Source: Desulfobacterales bacterium (GTDB taxonomy: Bacteria > Desulfobacterota > Desulfobacteria > Desulfobacterales > JAFDCJ01). From it: a stretch of DNA of 25,718 nucleotides. Shown here piece after piece: positions 16,636 through 23,766 of the stretch (its first letter is position 1; each line of letters opens with the position of its first letter). Under the pieces are notes generated by a model that saw nothing but the letters and a program-made list of their open reading frames with translations, was not told the origin of the DNA and made no database searches. The stretch spans positions 5,509,650 through 5,535,367 of the forward strand of contig CP070771.1 of assembly GCA_020345785.1 (NCBI GenBank), read 5' to 3'. A program made the position numbers and the translations under genes.

Positions 16636-16815
16636 TTTGTGGACTTCTATCGTTTCAAATAGAAAGGATACCTTAATTTTAGGCATTGTAGACATGTTAG
16701 ACAATTTAGTCATTTGCATCAGGGGATCTATGTTTAATAACTGCCCCTGCAGAGGCCACTTCTTCAAAGCTCGGTCTCGGAGAAAGCGTAGACCCCTATG
16801 AGGGAGGATATACTT

Positions 16816-17697
16816 ATGGAGAATATTGAAAAAGTGGTAGACGGCTTTCGGTTTTTGCCGCCCTCGCTGAAAACTTGGATCGGAAGAGAAATTCCAGCCC
16901 AACCTTTTGGCGGCGTTATTCCCTGGACGCCTCTTAAAAAGCCGATCCGGGAGACAACTTTTACCCTGATCACCTCTGCGGGAATCAGTATGACAACCGA
17001 TCCTCCCTTTGATGTCGCAAGGGAAAAGCGGGAGCCGACATGGGGGGATCCCTCCTATCGGGAAATCTCTGCAGCGGCCGGCCAGGAGTCTATCGATGTG
17101 AACCATCTTCACATCAATACAGACTACATCAAGCAGGATATCAATGTGATCCTGCCGTTGAGACGGTTTCAGGAGTTCGAACAGCAAGGCATCATCGGCC
17201 GTTTGGCTCCGACGTGTTACTCATACTATGGTTTTCAGTTGGATCCCACCGAACTCATTGAACAATCCATACCCAAAGTTGCCGACCGGATGAAGGCCGA
17301 AAAGGTTGAGGCGGTCTTGCTCACGCCGGCCTGACCGCTGTGTTGCCGGTCCGTCGGGCTGGTTGCACGCTGTCTGGAAGATAAGGGATTTTCAACTGTG
17401 GTACTGACAATGACACCGGAGTTTCACCGGGAAATCGGAATTCCGCGGGTGGCCGCGATTGAATACCCCTATGGACGCCCTGTGGGACAGGTTGGTGATG
17501 TTGAGGGACAGCGCCGGGTATTGCTGGAAACAATCTCTTTTCTGGAAGAGGCCGGCAGCCCCGGGCAGAGCTATCATCTTCCTTTTACCTGGCCTGAAGA
17601 ACCCAAGGATACCAAGTGGCATCCACCGGAGATCTCACCGATTATTAAATTATTTCTGGATGATATAAAAAAGGCCGGCGCTGCAGCAAGAAAATGA
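16816..17697 (+). CDS. GrdB/PrdB-family selenoprotein (UGA-encoded selenocysteine at residue 173)
   Basis: The gene is read through TGA at 17332-17334 and ends at TGA 17695-17697, giving 293 residues with selenocysteine at 173. Both halves are in the same frame and belong to one family: the first half has GDPSYREIS, INTDYIKQDINVILPL, EQQGIIGRLAPTCYSYYG and the strand VEAVLLTPA; the second opens PLCCRSVGLVARCLEDKGFS and continues EFHREIGIPRVAAIEYPYGR. This is the order of the glycine/sarcosine/betaine/D-proline reductase selenoprotein B family, where a redox (U/C)xxC motif sits exactly here; U173-P-L-C176 matches it. GGGAGGA at 16802-16808 fixes the start at ATG 16816 rather than 16798. At 293 residues it is closer in build to PrdB than to the longer GrdB. 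No reductase partner genes are nearby, so the substrate is unknown. Confidence 0.88.
17332..17362 (+). promoter_or_regulatory. selenocysteine UGA codon with bacterial SECIS-like hairpin
   Basis: Eleven bases after the UGA, CCGGTCC at 17346-17352 pairs with GGGCTGG at 17356-17362 (seven pairs, two of them G-U) around a GUC triloop at 17353-17355. A short stem whose loop begins with G-U about 18 bases after the UGA is the layout that the elongation factor SelB recognises in bacteria. The hairpin is inside the coding sequence, as expected for bacteria. Confidence 0.75.
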
Positions 17698-17756
17698 GCC
17701 GTTGCCCTCTGACGCCGACTTCATCCAGAACTTCGCTACCTCTTCTTTTTGCGTGT

Positions 17757-18146
17757 TTATTGCTCGGTAAGAATCTGCAGCCGGGACAAAAGATTATCAA
17801 ATTCATCCTGGGGGATTTGCTGCCAAGGCTTTTGGGGAGTAAACTGCAGCACGGATTTGACATTCGGTGAAAAAACCTTGCCGCCCTGGAGATTGGGCTC
17901 TTTAAGCAAATATTTGAATTCCTCCCCAAAATCCAGCAGCAAATCCAAATTATCGCTGTCATTTAGAAGTTCGACCATCAGGACGTTGCGAACCCGCCCC
18001 CGCCCTTTTAGATACCGCTGCCCCAGCCGGCCGGCGTAAACCTCCACGATAACATCTTCAACGCGAACCGCTTTGCGGTCGGCCGCCACCAGCAAGGCCC
18101 GGTCCACCAGGTATTCCCCTTCAGCAAACGGTATCCAGTTTTCCAT
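17757..18146 (-). CDS. conserved hypothetical protein, 129 residues
   Basis: A soluble protein without signal peptide or membrane helix. It opens MENWIPFAEGEYLVDRALLV, followed by a beta-rich region (VRVEDVIVEVYAGRLGQRY, GRVRNVLMVELL) and a C-terminal helix pair ending LLSRLQILTEQ. AGGAAAA upstream of the ATG is an acceptable ribosome-binding site. No family is recognised. It lies 88 bases downstream of the SpoIIE-type phosphatase on the same strand, so it could be a second gene of that operon and perhaps a downstream partner, but nothing in the sequence proves this. It is convergent with the selenoprotein gene; no strong terminator separates the two. Confidence 0.68.
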   Translation of the reverse strand: MENWIPFAEGEYLVDRALLVAADRKAVRVEDVIVEVYAGRLGQRYLKGRGRVRNVLMVELLNDSDNLDLLLDFGEEFKYLLKEPNLQGGKVFSPNVKSVLQFTPQKPWQQIPQDEFDNLLSRLQILTEQ

Positions 18147-18234
18147 GTATATTTTCCTGTTGCAGCATGCAACACTTTAATCACGGGCAGCATGAGACTT
18201 AGATCAACCACACTATCTCTGTTAATCGGCAATC

Positions 18235-19851
18235 TCAGGGCAATCTTCTGACCGCCAGCATCGTGATATCATCAAACTGTTCAGCTTCTCCAATATGCGC
18301 CTGCAGACGTTCTGCGATTCGATCAAGCAAATCAGCCGCAGAGGGTGACGGGGCATCTAATAATGACACCAGATACTTCATGGTAAAAAAGCTGCTGTCT
18401 GCCGCAACGGCCTCCGTCACGCCATCTGTGTATCCCAGAAGGATGTCACCCGGCTCCAGATGAGTTTGCCGTATTTTAAAACCGATTTTCGGCTCAATAC
18501 CCACCGATGGCCCGGTGGCCGCGAGGTGCGCTTTTACCCCGCCGTCGGAATTCACTACATACAGCGGTTCATGCCCGCCGTTAACATAGCTTAACGATCC
18601 GGTGGCCGGATCTAAAACGCCAAAAAACAAGGTCGCAAACATGGCCAGTTCGCCGTGGTTCAAGGCAATGTAATTGTTGGTAAGCTGCACGGCATTAAGG
18701 GCCGTGATGTGGATCGGGTCAATGTTCGGATTTTCCGCCTGCGGATCAGGTTCCTCGAGAATGCCGCCACTGCAGGTAAGGGGCAAACCGTTCATAGACG
18801 TTTGGCCCGAAAATATTCGAATCAGACTGCGAAACAGCGCCATAAACAGTGCCGCCCCGACGCCTTTGTCGCAAACATCGGCAACCACAAGTCCGATAGC
18901 GCCCTCGGGGAGCCGGAAAACGTCGTAAAAATCACCGGCAACCTGGCGGGCGGGCTTGAAAAACGCAGCGGTTTCCCAGCCCGGCATTTGAAGCAGTTGA
19001 TTCGGTAAAAAATTAATCTGCATCTGACGGCCTTTTTCCAGTTCATTGTTGAGCACCTGGGAGTAGGCTTCAACCTGCTGAAAGCTTTGCTGCAGCGCTT
19101 TCTCGGCTTTTTTTCGATTGTTGATGGCATCCGATATCTGCCGGTACATCCGGCGAAACGCACCAATCACCTCACCCAGCTCATCGTTGCGTTGAACTGA
19201 GGACGAATAGAATTCAGGGGCTTGCTGGTCCTGACTGAGGGCTTCACCGGCCCGGATCAGATCATTTCTCAGGTTCAGAACGGGATTGACCACGATCCAT
19301 CGCAGCGGCAGCCAGGTGCCCACCGTCACGACCAGCGAGATGATGACCACCAGTCCGGCTATCCGCAAAAAATAGGTCCACAGTTCATGCCTTATGGAGG
19401 ATGAATCATGGCGCAGGATCAAACGATAGTCTCTTTGCAATTCCACCGGTGAACAAGCGATGTCATAGCGAGTTCCGTCGCGATTCAAAAGAAAGGTCAT
19501 ACTGGCAGGTTTGACATGGTCAATCGAAAGCTCGGGCATCTCGCCAAACTCGCCAATTTTTTTGCCGTCGGATGTGTAAAGGGCGCCGCCGACCACGACC
19601 TTTCCATCGTGCAGCCGCCTGATGTGATCATAGAGAACTTCATCCGGTACATCTGGTTTGACCATCTGCATCACAAAGGCAACCCGCGCAGCCGAGATCT
19701 CTTTCATTTGAGTCAGGAGCTCTTTCTCCCGTTGTTTATAGGAAGGGATGAATATTAAGGCCTCTATTAAAATGACGCTGAAGAAAACCCAGATTACAAT
19801 GCGTCGTGTCAAACGGGATACTTTTGGGTGCAATTTCTCTTTGTGCGGCAT
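18235..19851 (-). CDS. membrane-bound SpoIIE/RsbU-type serine phosphatase with HAMP domain
   Basis: From ATG 19851, which has GGAGAG upstream, the protein has 538 residues; a TTG 17 codons earlier is less likely. Domains in order: membrane helix 17-36, a periplasmic sensor region of about 120 residues, membrane helix 158-185, a HAMP linker (about 185-240), a coiled coil (243-275) and a PP2C-type phosphatase of the SpoIIE class (about 293-538). Metal-binding motifs are all present: VAGDFYD at 304-310, DVCDKG at 325-330, then NGGHEPL, LGYTDGVTEA and a final FDDITMLAV. Such enzymes dephosphorylate an anti-sigma-factor antagonist (STAS protein) in a partner-switch pathway, linking an outside signal to gene expression or motility. 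No STAS or anti-sigma kinase gene lies in the window. Confidence 0.9.
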   Translation of the reverse strand: MPHKEKLHPKVSRLTRRIVIWVFFSVILIEALIFIPSYKQREKELLTQMKEISAARVAFVMQMVKPDVPDEVLYDHIRRLHDGKVVVGGALYTSDGKKIGEFGEMPELSIDHVKPASMTFLLNRDGTRYDIACSPVELQRDYRLILRHDSSSIRHELWTYFLRIAGLVVIISLVVTVGTWLPLRWIVVNPVLNLRNDLIRAGEALSQDQQAPEFYSSSVQRNDELGEVIGAFRRMYRQISDAINNRKKAEKALQQSFQQVEAYSQVLNNELEKGRQMQINFLPNQLLQMPGWETAAFFKPARQVAGDFYDVFRLPEGAIGLVVADVCDKGVGAALFMALFRSLIRIFSGQTSMNGLPLTCSGGILEEPDPQAENPNIDPIHITALNAVQLTNNYIALNHGELAMFATLFFGVLDPATGSLSYVNGGHEPLYVVNSDGGVKAHLAATGPSVGIEPKIGFKIRQTHLEPGDILLGYTDGVTEAVAADSSFFTMKYLVSLLDAPSPSAADLLDRIAERLQAHIGEAEQFDDITMLAVRRLP

Positions 19852-20152
19852 CACATTCTCTCCTGGATCATAGAGAGTAGTAACCATTTGGGCTGTTGTC
19901 AAATTGGATGGATTGATCCTTTTTTTAACGGTAAGTCGAATAACCGCTGCGATTCATTACATAAAAAATTATTGAGCCGATCCGGCTGCCGAAACCATCT
20001 CTTACTTGACAATAGAAAATATTCATGACCTAGTACAGATATCGTTAAATGGTTGAACAGGCGATTCGTTGGATGGTTTTAACGGATTGATTCCCGTCAA
20101 AGTCAAATTACCAGTCGACTGATCAACTTTGTCTGATACAGGAGGCTCTGCT
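19852..20152. other. divergent intergenic region
   Basis: About 300 bases between the phosphatase gene (minus) and the small Cys protein gene (plus). A TTGACA at 20006-20011 on the plus strand is followed after 19 bases by TAGTAC, a poor -10, so a promoter here is only suspected. No repeat copy and no gene is seen. Confidence 0.4.
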
Positions 20153-20452
20153 ATGTTTAAAAAATTGACCGAAAAACTGTTCGGCAAAGATAGGCCCGGT
20201 CCAACATCGGATGGCTTTTTTTTGAATGTGCGTTGCGGTGAATGCGGCGAAGAGTTCAAACTCTTTATAAATAAATCCTATGAACTAATGCAGAATTTCG
20301 AAGAAAACGGCGGCGTCACCTATGCATTGAAAAAAGAGGTGTACGGGGTCGGTTGTAGAAATCGTATCCAGGTAAATATGAGATTTGACGGCGGGAAAAA
20401 ATTGGTTTCAAGAGAAATTAAAAACGGGGAATTTATCGAGGATGAACGGTAA
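20153..20452 (+). CDS. small hypothetical protein with CxxC motif
   Basis: The 99-residue protein starts at ATG 20153, because GGAGG at 20141-20145 sits seven bases upstream; an in-frame codon at 20129 lacks such a site. It begins with a basic amphipathic helix (MFKKLTEKLFGKD). A CGEC pair at about residues 28-31 and a further Cys near 66 (GVGCRNRIQV) suggest a small metal-binding site, with beta strands FLNVRC, EFKLFI, IQVNMRFDGG around it, as in a single zinc-ribbon fold. The function is unknown. The hairpin repeat copy 2 separates it from the radical SAM gene downstream. Confidence 0.72.
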   Translation: MFKKLTEKLFGKDRPGPTSDGFFLNVRCGECGEEFKLFINKSYELMQNFEENGGVTYALKKEVYGVGCRNRIQVNMRFDGGKKLVSREIKNGEFIEDER

Positions 20453-20463
20453 TTTGTTTCGGC

Positions 20464-20613
20464 ATTGATTCTTGCCATACAAATCCCGCCGCGGCGGGAT
20501 TGCAAGTTCAACGATAAGCGTACTGACGTCCTCTTGCCTTTTCGACCTGTAACCGAAAACCCGCCAGAGGCGGATAAATTCAAGCCACCTGCTCCGCAGG
20601 TGGTCGTTGACTC
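20464..20613 (-). repeat. modular hairpin repeat, copy 2
   Basis: Inverted relative to the copy at 14178-14319. The linkers are almost identical, but the three hairpins are different: ATCCCGCC/GGCGGGAT (20483-20500), CCGCC/GGCGG (20561-20573) and CCACCTGC/GCAGGTGG (20585-20603). An extra TTTTCG/CGAAAA hairpin (about 20540-20559) is inserted beside the second one. Short open frames across the two copies give similar peptides only because the linkers are conserved. Confidence 0.85.
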
Positions 20614-20671
20614 CTTCACGTCCATTTTAGCCGGCTTCGACATTTTTATTCACAAATAAGGAGGCTCTCGG

Positions 20672-21727
20672 ATGAAAATCACGCGACGGGCTTTCATCAA
20701 GGCATCCCTCCGGTTGGGCGGCTATCTTATCTTATCTGGGGAGATATTACATGCCGCCGGCAAAAAAAATGCACCCTGGTCTCCGGCCTACGCCCTACTG
20801 GAAAATGAGGGCCGATTGGCCCGCAGGATTGAACAGGCCTATGCCATTTTCGAAGAGTGCCGGCTGTGCCCCCGGCAGTGCGGGGTCAATCGTCTGAAAG
20901 GCGAAAAGGGTTTTTGCCGGGCTCCGTCCAATCCGGTGATTTATTCAGCCCACCCGCACTTCGGAGAGGAAGCATCACTGGTGGGCCGTAATGGATCCGG
21001 TACCATCTTTTTTTCCAACTGCAATCTGCGCTGTGTATTTTGCCAAAACTGGCCCATTTCTCACGAGGGCCGGGGCAAAGAAATCAGCGACCATGATCTG
21101 GCCAGGGTAATGCTGGACATCCAGCAATTGGGTTGCCACAACATCAACCTCGTCACTCCCACCCATGTTATGCCCAACATCCTGAAGGCAACCAGGATCG
21201 CTCATAAGCAAGGCCTCCGTATACCGCTCGTGTATAATACCAGCGGCTACGAAAGCGAAGAGATATTAAATATTCTCGATGGCGTTGTCGATATCTATCT
21301 GCCGGACATGAAATTTATGGATGCCGAGCAGGCCGAGATTTATCTGGCAGGTGCTTCCGATTATCCGGAGATGGCCAAACAAGCACTGCTTGAAATGCAC
21401 CGGCAGGTGGGACTACACGAACTTGACGAAGTCGGCGTTGCCGTCCGGGGTGTGATGATCCGACACCTTGTTATGCCCAACCGCGTGGCGGGAACGGAGA
21501 AGTTTGTGCGCTGGGTGGCCGCCAATCTGCCAAAATCCACCTACGTGAATATCATGCACCAATATCACGTGGATTATAAGGCCTACGATTATCCCGCCAT
21601 CCAGCGCGGCATCTCTGTCGAGGAATACCTGGAAGCGATGAACTGGGCCGAGCAATACGGCCTGACCAACCTCGATCCGAAATCTCTGGCGGTGAGGGAT
21701 TTTTTTATTAGACATCGAAAAGGATGA
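20672..21727 (+). CDS. radical SAM protein, PflX/PflA-related, with Tat signal
   Basis: The 351-residue protein has the radical SAM cluster motif C117-NLR-C121-VF-C124 followed by QNW, and a preceding four-Cys group C63, C66, C70, C82 (ECRLCPRQCGVNR...GFC) that is characteristic of the COG1313/PflX group related to pyruvate formate-lyase activating enzymes. Further family lines are INLVTPTHVMP and VDIYLPDMKF. The N-terminus is unusual: TRRAFIK at residues 4-10 is a twin-arginine motif, followed by a hydrophobic stretch and HAA-G, a likely cleavage site near 29. GGAGG upstream of the ATG supports this start. The substrate is unknown. The gene is alone between the hairpin repeat and a convergent gene. 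Confidence 0.88.
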   Translation: MKITRRAFIKASLRLGGYLILSGEILHAAGKKNAPWSPAYALLENEGRLARRIEQAYAIFEECRLCPRQCGVNRLKGEKGFCRAPSNPVIYSAHPHFGEEASLVGRNGSGTIFFSNCNLRCVFCQNWPISHEGRGKEISDHDLARVMLDIQQLGCHNINLVTPTHVMPNILKATRIAHKQGLRIPLVYNTSGYESEEILNILDGVVDIYLPDMKFMDAEQAEIYLAGASDYPEMAKQALLEMHRQVGLHELDEVGVAVRGVMIRHLVMPNRVAGTEKFVRWVAANLPKSTYVNIMHQYHVDYKAYDYPAIQRGISVEEYLEAMNWAEQYGLTNLDPKSLAVRDFFIRHRKG

Positions 21728-21815
21728 AAAATAGAGGCTGTTTTAGAACCATCAATGATATCTATAGACCCGATCAACCAATCGGCTATTCAACGGGTCA
21801 GCTAAATTTTGAGGG

Positions 21816-22337
21816 CTACAGTTCAAAGATATAGGTCACCAGGCCATTGCCATTCTTAACTACCTGGTATTTAAGTTTACCGCAATTAGAAAGCGCATCT
21901 TCAACATTTGGCGCCTGCTCGCAGGAGACTGTATATCCCCCTTTAATTTTCAATTCTGGCACCGAAACCGGCAAATCATAGGTGATACCAATATTTAAAA
22001 CATAATCCGGAATCTGGCCTCTAATGATGATGCCATGACCCCCGACGTTGGGATCGAGCATACCGGCGCTCTCAAGGTCGGAAATATCCTGTCGCACTTT
22101 GGCGAATGCAGTGCTGTCGTTCGGCTGTTTTTTGCGCCAACTGCCTGATGATGGCGGCTCACTGGGAGATTTTATTACCCCGATGATTACAAGATTGTCT
22201 TTCACAGCAATGTAGTCCGGCTTCCACCTATGCCGGCTCGTTTTGCCTTTAATTTCCTTATCGCCGTCATAGCATTGATAACCGGCTGCCAAAAATGATT
22301 CTCTAACTTTCGAGTAAAATTCATTTTTCCCGCTCAT
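21816..22337 (-). CDS. hypothetical protein, possible degenerate PD-(D/E)XK fold
   Basis: ATG 22337 is preceded by GAGGTG at proper distance; the GTG at 22346 overlaps that site, so 173 residues are assigned. An N-terminal helix (FYSKVRESFLAAGYQCY) is followed by KPDYIAVKDNLVIIGVIKSP at 39-58. The PD, then a beta hairpin, then a strand ending in Lys is the layout of PD-(D/E)XK nuclease folds, but the catalytic Glu position reads Val (V54-I-K56). The second half has strands GGHGIIIRGQIPDYVLNIGI and a C-terminal VVKNGNGLVTYIFEL. The fold call is tentative and an active nuclease is unlikely. It is convergent with the radical SAM gene; between them GACCCG and CGGGTC (21767-21772, 21794-21799) could form a hairpin. 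Confidence 0.6.
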   Translation of the reverse strand: MSGKNEFYSKVRESFLAAGYQCYDGDKEIKGKTSRHRWKPDYIAVKDNLVIIGVIKSPSEPPSSGSWRKKQPNDSTAFAKVRQDISDLESAGMLDPNVGGHGIIIRGQIPDYVLNIGITYDLPVSVPELKIKGGYTVSCEQAPNVEDALSNCGKLKYQVVKNGNGLVTYIFEL

Positions 22338-22858
22338 CTTTTTCACCTCGACTCGCTTTTGTTACCAGCTCTTGATTGATTGGCTAAAAGTTCTTCCAGG
22401 AGGCAGTATCAGAGCATGTCGTGTTCTGCCCTAAAAAATGGAGATGCTGTATGTGTTTATCGGCAATTTTCGGAAAAATCTTGACAGACAGGCGAGCAGG
22501 CTCAACGTCATTATTATAATGGGGCTGCCCTCAACAGAATTATCTTGACTATTTTCAGACCCTTAGGTATCGGTGAAGTAATAATTTTACCGCTAGCCAG
22601 ATACTTCCTAATTCAAGGCCGTGCCGGAATTCGAAACGCAACTCAATCAGCCAATCATACCACGCTACGAAAATTAGCGGCAAGTGATAAAATCACCCCA
22701 GTCATCAAATTTACAGCTGTTTACGCAGCACTCCGATTGCAGGCAAAAAGAAATAAGAGATCTTTAGTAAACAGTTGGAGGGCAATTAAAATGGCAGTTG
22801 GATTCGGCAAATATGGCGACTTTAGAAGAAAGCTGACATGTCAAGATAAGTTAATCCG

Positions 22859-22885
22859 AAGGCGGCTATCTGGCCGCCTTTCTGG
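22859..22885 (+). terminator. perfect GC-rich hairpin with short T run, terminator-like
   Basis: AAGGCGGC pairs with GCCGCCTT around TATCTG, and the stem runs into TTTCT. The stem is perfect over eight pairs. No clear gene ends just before it, so it may terminate an unrecognised small RNA or small gene starting in the 22500-22800 region. Confidence 0.5.
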
Positions 22886-22947
22886 CATGCGCGCTTTGAT
22901 AAAATGATACGGACGCCGTCAGCAATGATACACACAGGAGGGCAGAC

Positions 22948-23103
22948 ATGCAGCCCCCTCCATCAACGGCCACGAAAGGATGGGATTATCGTGATGGAAA
23001 ATTAGTTAGCTCCATTTATAAGCTCCCGGCATCGTTTAAATTTCGACTACCGAGAATTACTCCCGCTCTAATGGTAAAACCTTTGCAATTCTCATCCCGA
23101 TAG
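22948..23103 (+). CDS. doubtful 51-residue open frame running into repeat copy C
   Basis: ATG 22948 has a strong AGGAGGG five bases upstream and encodes MQPPPSTATKGWDYRDGK, after which the frame continues into the repeat and stops at 23101-23103. Everything past about residue 21 is repeat-derived. The GGAGGG can pair with CCCTCC at 22956-22961 inside the first codons, which would hide the ribosome-binding site. It may be a truncated gene end or chance. Confidence 0.25.
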   Translation: MQPPPSTATKGWDYRDGKLVSSIYKLPASFKFRLPRITPALMVKPLQFSSR

Positions 23104-23131
23104 GTCGGGGTGGCTTGTGAATGGAGTTATT
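23010..23131 (+). repeat. palindromic dispersed repeat, copy C
   Basis: The third copy: CTCCATTTATAAGC at the left end, GGCATCGTTTAAATTTC, ATGGTAAAACCTTTGCAATT and the hairpin CCCGATAGGTCGGG inside, and GGCTTGTGAATGGAGTTATT at the right end. The last bases contain TTA at 23127-23129, which is the stop codon of the small zinc-protein gene on the other strand. Confidence 0.85.
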
Positions 23132-23318
23132 GTTCAAAACTGATTTTTTTGTTGGGAGTCAACAAATATTGGTAGCAGACATCACATATGACGCGATGAT
23201 CACTGCATATCCACTCTGATGAAGATTTCAACTCCCGGTTACAGGAATCACATTTTCTGAGCCCGGTGTTTGTGTTCTCGACAAGCATTTTTTCAGCACA
23301 CGATCTATGGATATCCAT
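23127..23318 (-). CDS. small zinc-binding protein
   Basis: The 63-residue protein has an excellent GGAGGGAGGA ribosome-binding site before ATG 23318. It has Cys at 7, 23, 26, 38, 45 and 48 and His at 41, arranged as CDSC, then CSDH and CDVC; two such pairs fit a zinc ribbon or knuckle of the type used in protein or nucleic acid contacts. The C-terminal tail PNKKISFEQ is basic. It has no signal peptide. The stop codon lies in the last bases of repeat copy C, so the C-terminus may have been changed by insertion of that element. No family name can be assigned. Confidence 0.75.
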   Translation of the reverse strand: MDIHRSCAEKMLVENTNTGLRKCDSCNRELKSSSEWICSDHRVICDVCYQYLLTPNKKISFEQ

Positions 23319-23766
23319 TTTCCTCCCTCCAATTCATCCTAATTGAACCTTTACATTATTCTTCAATTCCAATTATTGTGCCAGATTCTTTTTTTGATCG
23401 GATTGGAAGATTATTAATATAATATTAGAATGTTATCGAAAATTCCCTATCTACGTGCAATTTATTTTTTCCACTAAATTATTACACAAATGTGTATTTT
23501 ACCGCCTAATAGATACAAATTTGTTACTTTTCCGGTTAAATACTTATTGATTTCCACGCCTTTGGCCGGAATTCGTTTCAGAGCGCCGGTGCACAGCAAG
23601 GATAGCCCACAATATTGCGCCCCTCCAACTGAAAAGATTCGACAACAATATGGTTTTTGACAGGCCGAATAATATATAATATATTGCATTTTACTTAATT
23701 CGGCATTAACCAACAAAACGATCCTAACGATCCAAGCGATCACAACCATCTAGACCAAAGTTTATT
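23319..23766. other. AT-rich divergent intergenic region
   Basis: About 450 bases between the small zinc-protein gene (minus) and the oxidoreductase operon (plus). It is rich in ATTA/TAAT runs near 23410-23430 and contains ACACA-AA-TGTGT near 23486. It should hold the promoters of both genes. A 91-codon open frame on the minus strand (23474-23749) has no ribosome-binding site or family likeness and is not called. Confidence 0.45.

Larger units (their letters stand above)
16513..16815. other. intergenic region upstream of the selenoprotein gene
   Basis: About 300 bases holding a perfect 10-bp hairpin, three iterations of an AAATGAGCTAAA-like motif and, near the right end, the ribosome-binding site of the selenoprotein gene. 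An open frame on the minus strand runs from 17187 down to 16621, but it is the shadow of the selenoprotein gene. Confidence 0.5.
22338..23126. other. long intergenic region with hairpins, doubtful small genes and repeat copy C
   Basis: Nearly 790 bases without a convincing gene. A frame open at 22545-22907 is Arg-rich and lacks a good start; from ATG 22791, with GGAGGG upstream, it would give a 38-residue basic peptide, but a perfect stem (AAGGCGGC/GCCGCCTT) lies inside it. A second small frame starts at 22948. The palindromic repeat fills 23010-23131. The left part may hold promoters for the gene at 22337. Confidence 0.5.

Noticed and set aside
16621..17187. 188-codon open frame on the minus strand opposite the selenoprotein gene
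   Set aside because: It is antisense to a well-supported family member, shows no family resemblance and has no ribosome-binding site.
17398..17697. Separate gene starting at GTG 17398
   Set aside because: It is the C-terminal half of the selenoprotein, and the conserved sequence between the TGA and 17398 would be left out.
22481..22520. TTGACA and TATAAT boxes as a promoter
   Set aside because: The boxes are 28 bases apart, too far for a sigma70 promoter.
22545..22907. 120-codon open frame
   Set aside because: TTG start without a ribosome-binding site, Arg/Lys-rich composition, no family, and a terminator-like hairpin inside its 3' part.
23474..23749. 91-codon open frame on the minus strand in the AT-rich gap
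   Set aside because: No ribosome-binding site and no recognisable protein pattern; it overlaps the region that must hold two promoters.
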